From NCBI RefSeq assembly GCF_002885975.1, contig NZ_POSP01000001.1, forward strand, positions 620,001 through 684,000: a DNA stretch of 64,000 nucleotides, written 5' to 3'. This document shows, one piece after another, positions 34,036-41,586 of the stretch. Each line of letters opens with the position of its first letter. The first letter of the stretch is position 1. The position numbers were made by a program, and so were the translations under genes. The stretch comes from Paucibacter aquatile (GTDB taxonomy: Bacteria > Pseudomonadota > Gammaproteobacteria > Burkholderiales > Burkholderiaceae_C). Under the pieces are notes generated by a model. It worked only from the letters and a program-made list of their open reading frames with translations. It was not told the DNA's origin and did not search any database.

Positions 34036-36255
34036 TTGAACCGTTGTCTGCCCCGCACTTCCGTGAACCTGGCCTGCCGCGTGCTGCTGGCCGGTTCGGC
34101 CCTGTCGCTTGTCCACCTCGGCGCCCATGCGCAGGACGGGGTGCCCGGCCTGGGCGACAACCGCCCGGCCGTGGGCAACAAGCTGGAGCGTGTGGAGCTG
34201 ACCTCACGCCCACAGACCGACACCGATCTGCGCCGCAAATCGCCGGTGGCCAAGCAGGTCTACGGCCGCGAGGAGATGGACAAGTTCGGTGACACCAATG
34301 TGGCCGATGTGCTCAAGCGCCTGCCTGGTGTGAACATGCAGGGCGGTGCGCCGCGCATGCGCGGCCTGGGTTCGGGCTACACCCTGATCTTGATCAACGG
34401 TGATCCGGCGCCTCCGGGCTTCGACATGAGCCAGCTCAGCCCTTCGCAGGTCGAGCGCATCGAAGTGACCAAGGCGCCCACTGCCGACCAGAGCGCCCAG
34501 GCCGTGGCCGGTGCCATCAACATCATCCTGAAGGACGCGCCTCGCATCTCGCAGCGCGATCTGCGCTTGGGGCTGGGCTACAACGCCGTGCGCCCCACGC
34601 CCTCGGCCACCTTCACCCTGGGCGAGAAGATCGGTTCGGCCGCCTTGTCGGTGCCGCTGTCCTTTTTCCAGTGGCGCGGCCAGAACGATGTCACCAGCAG
34701 CCGCCAGATGCCGGGCAGCGATGGCAAGGATTCCAACAGCGTGCAGCAAGGCGAACAGGCCAACTGGGGCCATGGCTTCAACTCAGCGCCGCGCCTGAAC
34801 TGGAAGATCAGCGATGAAGAGACGCTGACCCTGCAGGCCTTTTTGCAAAAAGGCTTCTGGAACAACCGCAACAGCTACGACACCGTGTCCAGCAACGGCG
34901 CTGCCGTGCTTGATGACGACAGCCTGAATCACGGCACCTGGCAGAACTTGCGCGGCAATGCCGTCTGGTCCAAGCGCTTCAACGACGAGCAAAAGCTCGA
35001 GCTCAAGGCTGGCGTGCAGCGTTCGCGCGGCACCTTCGACAACCAGACCTATCTGCCCGCCAATCAGCTGCGCCGCGCGGTCGGCGACAACACCGATCGC
35101 GGTTTCACCCAGGCCGGCAAGTTTGGCCAGCTGCTGGGTGAGGACCACAGCCTGACCGTGGGTTGGGATCTGGAATGGCGCCGCCGTGAGGAAGACCGCA
35201 CGGTCACCGAAGCTGGCAATCTCCAGCTACCGGACTTCGACGGCCAGCCCTTTGGCGCTCGCATCACCCGCCAGGCCTTGTTTGTGCAGGACGAGTGGGA
35301 GCTGTCCCCGCAATGGTCCACCTATCTGGGTCTGCGCAGCGAGCGCATCATCACCGAGAGCCGCGGCCTGGCCGCGCCGGTACGCAACACCAGCACCGTT
35401 CTGACCCCCCTCTGGCACCTGAACTACAAGTTCGACCCCAAGGGCAAAGACCTGATCCGCGCCAGCCTGACGCGCAGCTACAAGGCGCCGGACCTCAATG
35501 CCTTGCTGGCCCGCCCCAGCCTGAGCAGCCTGTTCACCGACACCAGCAAGTCCAACACCGAGATCTCGCCGGACCGCGAAGGCAACCCGCTGCTCAAGCC
35601 CGAGCTGGCCACCGGCCTGGACGTGGCCTACGAGAAATACCTGACCGGCGGTGGCATGGTCAGCGTCGGCGTGTTCCATCGTCAGGTCAATGACCTGATC
35701 CGTAACGTCACCAGCCTGTCGAACGTGTCCTGGGCCAGCGTGCCGCGCTATGTCTCGCGCCCGACCAATTTCTCCAAGGCTCAAACCACCGGCTTGGAGC
35801 TGGAGGTCAAGGGCCGCGCTGGCGAATTGATGCCGCAATGGTTCGATGCCAAGACCGCGCTCAATCTGCGTGCCTCGCTGAGCTACTACAAGTCCAAGGT
35901 CGACGCGCTGCCCGGCCCCAACAACCGCCTGGACGGCCAGCAACCCTGGTCCGGTAACCTCGGTTTTGACTACCGCTTCAGCGATCTGCCCCTGGTCACG
36001 GGCGCCAGCCTGGCCTACACGCCCGGCTACACCACCCAGCAGACCCTGAGCCAGACGGTCGAGCAGTCGCGCTCGCGTGCGCTGGACATGTTTGCCCAGT
36101 GGACCTTCAGCAAAACCTTGTCCATGCGCGTGTCCGCCAACAATCTGGCGCCGCTGGATGCGCAGTCGCAGACCCTGCTCAGCAGCGGTTATGGCAGTGG
36201 CAGCCTGCGCAAGGGCCGCAGCTTCTTCGGCCTGAATGTGGAGATGAAGCTCTGA
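34036..36255 (+). CDS. TonB-dependent outer-membrane receptor
   Basis: 739 residues from a TTG at 34036 with GGAG six bases upstream. This start yields a clean signal peptide ending AHAQ; the ATG at 33955 would add 27 unlikely residues. A plug domain (NVADVLKRLPGVNMQG, LILINGDPAPPG, VERIEVTKAPTADQSAQAVA, GAINIILKD) is followed by a 22-strand-type barrel. The plug lacks an N-terminal signalling domain. The ligand is unknown. It is followed 19 bp later by a patatin-like lipase and is probably in one operon with it, so a lipid-linked or host-derived substrate is possible but speculative. Confidence 0.92.
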   Translation: MNRCLPRTSVNLACRVLLAGSALSLVHLGAHAQDGVPGLGDNRPAVGNKLERVELTSRPQTDTDLRRKSPVAKQVYGREEMDKFGDTNVADVLKRLPGVNMQGGAPRMRGLGSGYTLILINGDPAPPGFDMSQLSPSQVERIEVTKAPTADQSAQAVAGAINIILKDAPRISQRDLRLGLGYNAVRPTPSATFTLGEKIGSAALSVPLSFFQWRGQNDVTSSRQMPGSDGKDSNSVQQGEQANWGHGFNSAPRLNWKISDEETLTLQAFLQKGFWNNRNSYDTVSSNGAAVLDDDSLNHGTWQNLRGNAVWSKRFNDEQKLELKAGVQRSRGTFDNQTYLPANQLRRAVGDNTDRGFTQAGKFGQLLGEDHSLTVGWDLEWRRREEDRTVTEAGNLQLPDFDGQPFGARITRQALFVQDEWELSPQWSTYLGLRSERIITESRGLAAPVRNTSTVLTPLWHLNYKFDPKGKDLIRASLTRSYKAPDLNALLARPSLSSLFTDTSKSNTEISPDREGNPLLKPELATGLDVAYEKYLTGGGMVSVGVFHRQVNDLIRNVTSLSNVSWASVPRYVSRPTNFSKAQTTGLELEVKGRAGELMPQWFDAKTALNLRASLSYYKSKVDALPGPNNRLDGQQPWSGNLGFDYRFSDLPLVTGASLAYTPGYTTQQTLSQTVEQSRSRALDMFAQWTFSKTLSMRVSANNLAPLDAQSQTLLSSGYGSGSLRKGRSFFGLNVEMKL

Positions 36256-36274
36256 TGCAGGAGCTGTGCGGCCG

Positions 36275-37366
36275 ATGAGCGCCCCAGCGCTGCAGATCTT
36301 CGCCGGCCCGCGGGCCCGCGCGCGCTTGGCCGAGCGGGGCATGCGGCCCGAGGATGTGCGCGTGGTGCCGGCCGCGGCCGGTGGCCCCAAAGGCTTGATC
36401 CTCGGGCCGCTGGATCAGTTCATCTTTGGCGACTGGCTGCTGCGCAGCACGCAGGAGGTGCACCTGATCGGTGCCTCCATCGGCGCCTGGCGCATGGCCA
36501 CGGCCTGCCTCAGCGCCGACGCGGCCGCCACGCAGGCCGAGTTCGCCCGCCTGTCCTACGAGTATGTGCACCAGCACTACGACAGTGAGCCGGGCAAACC
36601 GCCCAGCGCCGCCTCGGTGTCGGCCGCGTTTGCGGCCAAGCTCGATGAGGTCTTTGGCGGGCGCGAGGCGGCCGTGCTCGGCCATCCGCGCTGGCGCCTG
36701 CACATCCTGACCTCGCGCGGCCGCGGCTTGTTGCTGGGTCGGGAAGGGCGGCTGCGCACACCGCTGGGCTATGCCGGCGCTTTTGCGGCCAATGCGCTGG
36801 CGCGGCCGGCTCTTGGGCGCTGGCTGGAGCGGGTGCTGTTCTCCGATGCCCGCACGCCGCTGCCGGTACCGCTGCAGGACTTCCGCAGCCAGCAGGTGGC
36901 GCTCGAGGCGCGCAACTTCCAGCCCAGCTTGCTGGCCAGCTGCTCGATTCCCTTCTGGCTCAAGGCCGTGCAAGACATCCCCGGCGCGCCGCGGGGCGCG
37001 TACTGGGACGGCGGCATCACCGACTACCACCTGCACCTGAACTACGCCGCCATGGCGGGCGAAGGCCTGGTGCTGTACCCGCATTTCCAGCGCCAGGTGG
37101 TGCCGGGCTGGCTGGACAAAGCCTGGAAGCGCCGCCATGGCGCGACGCCCTTTCTCGACAATGTGGTGGTCTTGGCGCCCCACCCCGATTGGGTGCGCCG
37201 CCTGCCGCGCGCCAAGCTGCCGGACCGGGCCGACTTCCAGCACTTTGGCGACGATGCGGCGGGTCGCGCGCGCGTCTGGTTGCAGGCCATTGCCGAGAGC
37301 CAGCGTTTGCGTGACGAGTTTGCCGCCGCCTGCGCCGCGCCCAGCGTGCAGGCGCTGCCGCTGTGA
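36275..37366 (+). CDS. Patatin-like phospholipase
   Basis: 363 residues. Ser-Asp dyad lipase: AAAGGPKGLILG oxyanion region, HLIGASIGAWRM (GxSxG nucleophile elbow), and YWDGGITDYHLH (DGG catalytic Asp). Segments LLASCSIPFWLKAVQDIPGAP fit the patatin fold. No signal peptide is visible. AGGAG about 11 bases upstream supports the ATG at 36275; a GTG at 36266 is too close to it. It lies 19 bp after the TonB-dependent receptor stop, suggesting cotranscription. Confidence 0.88.
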   Translation: MSAPALQIFAGPRARARLAERGMRPEDVRVVPAAAGGPKGLILGPLDQFIFGDWLLRSTQEVHLIGASIGAWRMATACLSADAAATQAEFARLSYEYVHQHYDSEPGKPPSAASVSAAFAAKLDEVFGGREAAVLGHPRWRLHILTSRGRGLLLGREGRLRTPLGYAGAFAANALARPALGRWLERVLFSDARTPLPVPLQDFRSQQVALEARNFQPSLLASCSIPFWLKAVQDIPGAPRGAYWDGGITDYHLHLNYAAMAGEGLVLYPHFQRQVVPGWLDKAWKRRHGATPFLDNVVVLAPHPDWVRRLPRAKLPDRADFQHFGDDAAGRARVWLQAIAESQRLRDEFAAACAAPSVQALPL

Positions 37367-37479
37367 GGTTGAGATCAGCCTGTCCATAGACCTTGGACAT
37401 GTAAGCATTCGCAAGCGTGGCCAACCGCGCTCGTGCTGTCGGCGTTGCAAGTGAACTCAATCCATCTGGAGAGATTCAT

Positions 37480-37782
37480 ATGTCGCCTCGCTTTGTGTTT
37501 CGTCCGATGTTGCGCAGCGCGCTCGTGCTGGGGCTGGCATTCAGCCTGAGTGCCTGCATCGTGCTGCCGCCGCGCCACGGGCACCATCACCGGCATCATG
37601 GCTACGACGGGCGCGGATACGGCCCGGCGCGTGGCGTCGGCCTGGTGACGGGAGGCGTGGTGGGAGGGGTGATTGGTCATGAGCTGGCGCGCGATGGCGA
37701 TCCCGCTTTGGGCACGGCCGTGGGTGCCGTGGCCGGTGCCGTCATCGGCCACGAGATCGAACGGTCACAGCGCCGTCGCTGA
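37480..37782 (+). CDS. Glycine-zipper small lipoprotein
   Basis: 100 residues. The lipoprotein signal peptide has lipobox LSAC (residues about 23-26). A His/Gly-rich stretch (HGHHHRHHGYDGRGYG) follows, then a glycine-zipper double hairpin (VTGGVVGGVIGHELARD and LGTAVGAVAGAVIGHEIE). Proteins of this kind (SlyB/OsmB/YMGG class) sit in the outer membrane and are often stress-induced. GGAGAG six bases before the ATG is a strong ribosome site. The thrS promoter starts directly after its stop codon. Confidence 0.85.
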   Translation: MSPRFVFRPMLRSALVLGLAFSLSACIVLPPRHGHHHRHHGYDGRGYGPARGVGLVTGGVVGGVIGHELARDGDPALGTAVGAVAGAVIGHEIERSQRRR

Positions 37783-37790
37783 AGCGGGGC

Positions 37791-37796
37791 TACAAT
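37791..37796 (+). promoter_or_regulatory. Candidate -10 box of the thrS leader transcript
   Basis: TACAAT, 9 bases after the lipoprotein stop codon; no strong -35 is visible at the 17-base spacing. Transcription would begin near 37803, leaving about 30 bases before the leader-peptide ATG. Confidence 0.5.
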
Positions 37797-37833
37797 CGGT
37801 GCCACTTCAACGAACAAGGGCGAGAAAGGCACG

Positions 37834-37878
37834 ATGGTTATGACACCGCGAACTACGACCACCTCTTCACAGGTTTAG
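37834..37878 (+). CDS. Threonine-codon leader peptide of thrS
   Basis: A 14-codon reading frame, MVMTPRTTTTSSQV, with five threonine codons, four of them consecutive (ACT ACG ACC ACC at 37852-37863). An AAAGG ribosome site lies 4 bases before the ATG. It ends with TAG 134 bases upstream of the thrS start, just before alternative RNA hairpins and an intrinsic terminator. This is the layout of a classical amino-acid leader peptide. It should sense charged tRNA-Thr: ribosome stalling on the Thr run would prevent termination and raise thrS expression. The peptide itself probably has no function. Too short for routine gene callers. Confidence 0.75.
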   Translation: MVMTPRTTTTSSQV

Positions 37879-37964
37879 TCGGCCGCGGCTTTCACACGTC
37901 CTTACTCAGCTGCCACCAGCGCAGCACCCCAAGAAAAGCGCGGCTCCAACAGCCGCGCTTTTTT
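37856..37964 (+). promoter_or_regulatory. Transcription attenuator of thrS (pause hairpin, antiterminator, terminator)
   Basis: Pause-type hairpin: CGAC/GTCG (37856-37859 with 37878-37881) plus ACCT/AGGT (37861-37864 with 37871-37874), over the Thr codons. Antiterminator: GGCCGCG (37881-37887) can pair with CGCGGCT (37939-37945); CGCGGCT at 37884-37890 can also pair with AGCCGCG (37951-37957). Terminator: 37934-37945 with 37951-37962. The three states are mutually exclusive, as in trp/his/pheST attenuators. Pairings were found by eye; energies were not calculated. Confidence 0.7.
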
Positions 37965-37969
37965 GTTTT
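37934..37969 (+). terminator. Intrinsic terminator in the thrS leader
   Basis: A perfect 12-bp stem, AAAAGCGCGGCT (37934-37945) with AGCCGCGCTTTT (37951-37962), and a CCAAC loop, followed by TTGTTTT. It lies 44 bases before the thrS ATG and is the terminator arm of the attenuator. Confidence 0.9.
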
Positions 37970-38012
37970 CTGGCCACCTTTTTCCGGCCACCGTTTTTTC
38001 GGAGCAGCTCAG

Positions 38013-39932
38013 ATGATCTCGATTCAATTGCCGGACGGTTCCAAACGTGAGTTTCCCCAGGCCGTGACCGTGGCCGAGGTGGCCGCGTCCATCGGCACCG
38101 GCCTGGCCAAGGCCGCCCTGGCCGGTCGCGTGGGGCAGGGAGATGCGGCGCAGCTGGTCGACACCAGCCACCTGATCGAGGCCGACACACAGCTCGCCAT
38201 CATCACCGACAAGGATGCCGATGGGCTGGAGGTGATCCGTCACTCGACCGCCCACTTGCTGGCCTATGCCGTCAAGGAGCTGTTCCCCGAGGCGCAGGTC
38301 ACCATCGGCCCGGTGATCGAGAACGGCTTCTACTACGACTTCAGCTACAAGCGCCCCTTCACACCCGAAGACCTGGCGGCCATCGAGTCGAAGATGAGCG
38401 AGCTGGCCAAGAAGGACGAGAAGGTCACCCGCTCGGTGCTGCCGCGCGACGAGGCCGTGGCCTATTTCAAGAGCATCGGCGAGGCCTACAAGGCCGAGAT
38501 CATCGAGAGCATACCTGCCGACCAGGCCGTGTCGCTCTATGCCGAAGGCAAGTTCACCGATCTGTGTCGCGGCCCGCATGTGCCCTCCACCGGCAAGCTC
38601 AAGCACTTCAAGCTGATGAAGGTCGCCGGCGCCTACTGGCGCGGGGATCACCGTAACGAGCAATTGCAGCGCATCTACGGCACGGCCTGGGCCAGCAAGG
38701 ACGATCTGCAAAAGTACCTGATGCTGCTGGAAGAGGCCGAGAAGCGCGACCACCGCAAGCTCGGTCGCGAGCTGGACCTGTTCCACATCGACGAGCATTC
38801 GCCGGGCACGGTGTTCTGGCACCCCAAGGGCTGGACGGTCTGGCAGGAGGTGGAGCAGTACATGCGCCGCGTCTACCGCGAGAACGGCTATCTGGAGGTC
38901 AAGGGCCCGCAAATCTTGGACAAGGGTCTGTGGGAGAAGACCGGCCACTGGGACAAGTACCGCGAGAACATGTTCACGACCGAATCGGAAAAGCGCGACT
39001 ACGCACTCAAGCCGATGAACTGCCCGGGCCACATCCTGATCTACAAGCAAGGCATCAAGAGCTACCGAGATCTGCCGCTGCGCTACGGTGAGTTCGGCCA
39101 ATGCCATCGCAACGAGCCGACGGGTGGCCTGCACGGCATCATGCGCGTGCGAGGCTTCACGCAGGACGACGGGCACATCTTCTGCACCGAGGACATGATC
39201 CAGGGCGAGGTCATGGCCTTCACCACCTTGCTGCAAAAGGTCTACAAGGACTTCGGTTTCAGCAACATCATCTACAAGCTGTCCACCCGCCCCGAGCAAC
39301 GCATCGGCAGCGATGAAAGCTGGGACAAGGCCGAGGCGGCGCTGGCCGAAGGCCTGCGTGCTTCGGGCTGCGAGTTCGAGTACCTGCCGGGCGAGGGCGC
39401 CTTCTACGGCCCCAAGATCGAGTACACGCTGAAGGATGCGCTGGGCCGGCCCTGGCAGTGCGGCACCATCCAGGTTGACCCCAATCTGCCAGAGCGTCTG
39501 GATGCTGAGTTCGTCGGTGAAGATGGCTCGCGCCACCGCCCGGTGATGCTGCACCGTGCCATCGTCGGCAGCCTGGAGCGTTTCATCGGCATCCTGATCG
39601 AGCAGCATGCCGGCGCCTTGCCAGCATGGCTGGCGCCGACCCAGGTGGTGGTGGCCAATATCACGGATGCGCAGGCCGATTACGTCGCTGAAATCGTGAA
39701 ATCGCTGCAAAAACAAGGGCTTAGAGTCCAGTCCGATTTGCGGAACGAGAAAATCACGTATAAAATCCGCGAGCATTCTTTGCAAAAGGTTCCGTACATC
39801 CTCGTCGTCGGTGACAAGGAAAAGGCAAACGGAGCTGTTGCGGTGCGCGCCCGTGGCAACCAAGACTTGGGTGTGATGCCCCTGAATGACTTCATTGCGA
39901 AGGTCACCCAGGACATCGCCAACAAGGTCTGA
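38013..39932 (+). CDS. thrS: Threonyl-tRNA synthetase
   Basis: 639 residues, the normal bacterial length. Charges tRNA-Thr with threonine. Domains in order: TGS (residues 1-62, ISIQLPDGSKREF), the editing domain with HSTAHLLAYAVKELFPEAQ, the class II catalytic core with the zinc-site Cys in MNCPGHILIY, RYGEFGQCHRNE (motif 2), EYLPGEGAFYGPKIEY and IGILIEQHAGALPAWLAP (motif 3), and the anticodon-binding domain at the end. GGAG 8 bases before the ATG at 38013. It opens the thrS-infC-rpmI-rplT-pheS-pheT-ihfA block and is preceded by the attenuator. Confidence 0.98.
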   Translation: MISIQLPDGSKREFPQAVTVAEVAASIGTGLAKAALAGRVGQGDAAQLVDTSHLIEADTQLAIITDKDADGLEVIRHSTAHLLAYAVKELFPEAQVTIGPVIENGFYYDFSYKRPFTPEDLAAIESKMSELAKKDEKVTRSVLPRDEAVAYFKSIGEAYKAEIIESIPADQAVSLYAEGKFTDLCRGPHVPSTGKLKHFKLMKVAGAYWRGDHRNEQLQRIYGTAWASKDDLQKYLMLLEEAEKRDHRKLGRELDLFHIDEHSPGTVFWHPKGWTVWQEVEQYMRRVYRENGYLEVKGPQILDKGLWEKTGHWDKYRENMFTTESEKRDYALKPMNCPGHILIYKQGIKSYRDLPLRYGEFGQCHRNEPTGGLHGIMRVRGFTQDDGHIFCTEDMIQGEVMAFTTLLQKVYKDFGFSNIIYKLSTRPEQRIGSDESWDKAEAALAEGLRASGCEFEYLPGEGAFYGPKIEYTLKDALGRPWQCGTIQVDPNLPERLDAEFVGEDGSRHRPVMLHRAIVGSLERFIGILIEQHAGALPAWLAPTQVVVANITDAQADYVAEIVKSLQKQGLRVQSDLRNEKITYKIREHSLQKVPYILVVGDKEKANGAVAVRARGNQDLGVMPLNDFIAKVTQDIANKV

Positions 39933-39945
39933 CGGCTGTCAGACC
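39926..39945 (+). terminator. Hairpin overlapping the thrS stop, partial terminator or processing site
   Basis: GGTCTGAC (39926-39933) pairs with GTCAGACC (39938-39945) around GGCT. The stem includes the TGA stop codon of thrS, and a T-rich stretch (gcttttgctttgttt) follows about 6 bases later. A second 7-bp hairpin (39966-39972 with 39980-39986) lies just before the infC ribosome site. Likely limits read-through from thrS into infC. Confidence 0.5.
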
Positions 39946-40003
39946 GGCGCGCTTTTGCTTTGTTTGAGCCTCCCGCCTTGAGGCTCGTTGAAGGGTATGC
40001 ACC

Positions 40004-40549
40004 ATCGCTACATTTGCTGACCGTCGAGCCATTCCTGAGCGTAAGCATCGGCTGAATCGCGAAATCATGGCTCCTGAAGTCCGGCTCAACGGGCCTGATA
40101 ACGAGCCGCTCGGAATTGTGAGCATCCACGAAGCCCTGCGCATGGCAGGCGAACTGGATGTGGACGTTGTCGAAATTTCCGCCACCGCGACGCCGCCTGT
40201 GTGCCGCCTGATGGACTACGGCAAGTTCAAGTACATCGAGCAAAAGCGCGCTGCCGAGGCGAAGTCCAAGCAGAAGGTCATCGAAATCAAGGAAGTCAAG
40301 TTCCGCCCGGGTACGGACGAAGGTGACTACCAGATCAAGATGCGCAATCTGCGCCGCTTCATCGCCGAGGATGGTGACAAGGGCAAGGTCACGCTGCGCT
40401 ACCGCGGTCGTGAAATCACCCACCAGGACATCGGCATGCGCTTGCTGGAGCGCATCCGCGATGAACTGTCGGATGTGGCCGTGGTGGAAAACATGCCCAA
40501 GCTGGAAGGCCGGCAGATGATCATGGTGCTGGCGCCGAAAAAGCGCTGA
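40004..40549 (+). CDS. infC: Translation initiation factor IF-3, AUC start codon
   Basis: 181 residues if started at ATC 40004. No ATG, GTG or TTG lies in frame between the leader hairpin and the internal ATG at 40067, while the ATC start gives (M)ATFADRRAIPERKHRLNREI, matching the IF-3 N-terminus known from related Burkholderiales. AAGGG stands 8 bases before it. Starting at 40067 would cut off about 21 residues. The N-domain (APEVRLNGPDNEPLGIVS, LMDYGKFKY) and C-domain (KEVKFRPGTDEGDYQIKMR) are intact. IF-3 genes commonly use rare AUU/AUC/AUA starts, which allow IF-3 to repress its own synthesis by start-codon discrimination. Confidence 0.9.
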   Translation: MATFADRRAIPERKHRLNREIMAPEVRLNGPDNEPLGIVSIHEALRMAGELDVDVVEISATATPPVCRLMDYGKFKYIEQKRAAEAKSKQKVIEIKEVKFRPGTDEGDYQIKMRNLRRFIAEDGDKGKVTLRYRGREITHQDIGMRLLERIRDELSDVAVVENMPKLEGRQMIMVLAPKKR

Positions 40550-40556
40550 TCACCCA

Positions 40557-40630
40557 GGCCCGCGGCAAGGCGGGCCCTGTCGCCTCGCAAGGGGCGCAAT
40601 TGAAAGCGGGCCGTGGCCCGTTTTCAATTG
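40557..40630. promoter_or_regulatory. Paired hairpins between infC and rpmI
   Basis: Hairpin 1: GGCCCGC (40557-40563) with GCGGGCC (40570-40576). Hairpin 2: 15 bp, 40597-40611 with 40616-40630, including CAATTGAAA/TTTCAATTG and one G-U pair, loop CGTG. Neither has a T-run. They share GCGGGCC, so alternative pairing is possible. A third small stem, GCCCGC/GCGGGC (40739-40744 with 40759-40764), lies nearer rpmI. A role in rpmI-rplT control (as by L20 in E. coli) or RNA processing is inference. Confidence 0.5.
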
Positions 40631-40842
40631 ATGATGTTGTTTGAGTTTGCGCATCGAGAGCGGATCTTTGCATGAGCAGGCCAACAACTTAGAAACGGTT
40701 TGACAAGCGGTCTGAAGTGATCGCTTGCACAAAGTCTGGCCCGCTGATTTGGTCGTCGGCGGGCTTATTAGTCTCCTGGGGGCTGGCAAGTGTCACGAGG
40801 CCCGTGACCGCCTTCAGGGACGCACTTAAAAGGAGCACTCAA

Positions 40843-41046
40843 ATGCCCAAAATGAAGACCAAGAGCAGCGCCAAGAAGCGCTTCCGCGTCCGCCCGGGCG
40901 GTACCGTCAAGCGCGGTCAGGCGTTCAAGCGCCACATCCTCACGAAGAAGTCCACGAAGAACAAGCGCCACCTGCGTGGCTCTGCGGCCGTGCACGAAAC
41001 CAACATGGGCCACATGGCTCAAATGTTGCCCTTCGCTGGCCTCTGA
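40843..41046 (+). CDS. rpmI: 50S ribosomal protein L35
   Basis: 67 residues, the normal length: PKMKTKSSAKKRFRVRPGG, highly basic, ending in MAQMLPFAGL. The ATG at 40843 has AGGAG 7 bases upstream. The order infC-rpmI-rplT is conserved in most bacteria. A 293-bp leader containing stem-loops separates it from infC; in E. coli the equivalent region carries L20-binding pseudoknots that repress rpmI and rplT. Confidence 0.97.
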   Translation: MPKMKTKSSAKKRFRVRPGGTVKRGQAFKRHILTKKSTKNKRHLRGSAAVHETNMGHMAQMLPFAGL

Positions 41047-41069
41047 TCGACTTCTGAAGGAGAAATACT

Positions 41070-41426
41070 ATGCCTCGCGTTAAACGTGGTGTTACCGCTC
41101 GTGCCCGTCACAAGAAGGTCTTGGCTCTGGCCAAGGGTTTCCGTGGTCGTCGTAAGAATGTCTTCCGCATCGCCAAACAGGCGGTGATGAAGGCAGGCCA
41201 ATACGCCTACCGTGACCGTCGCGCCAAGAAGCGTGTGTTCCGTGCCCTGTGGATTGCTCGTATCAACGCAGCAAGCCGCGGTCTGGGCCTGACATACAGC
41301 AAGTTTGTGGCTGGCCTGAAGAAGGCTCAGATCGACATCGACCGCAAGGTTCTGGCTGATCTGGCTGTCAACGATCCTGCTGGTTTTGCCAGCATCTTCG
41401 CCAAGGTGAAGGCCGCTCTCGCTTAA
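41070..41426 (+). CDS. rplT: 50S ribosomal protein L20
   Basis: 118 residues. Very basic, with the family N-terminus PRVKRGVTARARHKKVLALA and the RNA-binding KGFRGRRKNVFRIAKQAVMK. It is needed early in 50S assembly and, in enterics, represses its own operon. GAAGGAG lies about 8 bases before the ATG. It starts 23 bp after rpmI and is followed by an intrinsic terminator before pheS. Confidence 0.98.
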   Translation: MPRVKRGVTARARHKKVLALAKGFRGRRKNVFRIAKQAVMKAGQYAYRDRRAKKRVFRALWIARINAASRGLGLTYSKFVAGLKKAQIDIDRKVLADLAVNDPAGFASIFAKVKAALA

Positions 41427-41468
41427 TTGCCCCCTCAGCTGCAAGCCTTGGCTTGTGGTGGCGGCAGC

Positions 41469-41540
41469 CCCGGCCCCTGGGTTACCAGGCCGGTCGGGGT
41501 GAGCACCCTCGAGGCCGACACCAGGGTGTCGGCCTTTTTT
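41469..41540 (+). terminator. Hairpin plus intrinsic terminator between rplT and pheS
   Basis: The terminator stem is AGGCCGACAC (41512-41521) with GTGTCGGCCT (41526-41535), loop CAGG, then TTTTTA. An imperfect hairpin precedes it: CCCCG (from 41469) with CGGGG (to 41499), and CCTGG/CCAGG around GTTA inside. The terminator implies that pheST is expressed by partial read-through or its own promoter. In E. coli this site has the pheM leader peptide; no Phe-rich leader frame is visible here. Confidence 0.8.
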
Positions 41541-41586
41541 ATTTGTTGCCCGAATTTTTCTGACAGTCCGCCCGACTGGCACCGCG

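Noticed and set aside
37803..38012. thrS leader considered as a T-box or as the E. coli-type translational operator
   Set aside because: No T-box sequence (UGGN bulge region) was seen, and the strong terminator with a Thr-codon frame fits leader-peptide attenuation better; an additional tRNA-like fold near the ATG cannot be excluded by eye.
37902..39863. 653-codon minus-strand open frame opposite thrS
   Set aside because: Antisense of a certain synthetase gene; no domain seen.
41427..41586. Open frame running through the rplT-pheS gap, tested as a pheM-like leader
   Set aside because: It has only scattered Phe codons near its end, no ribosome site, and it passes through the terminator instead of ending before it.
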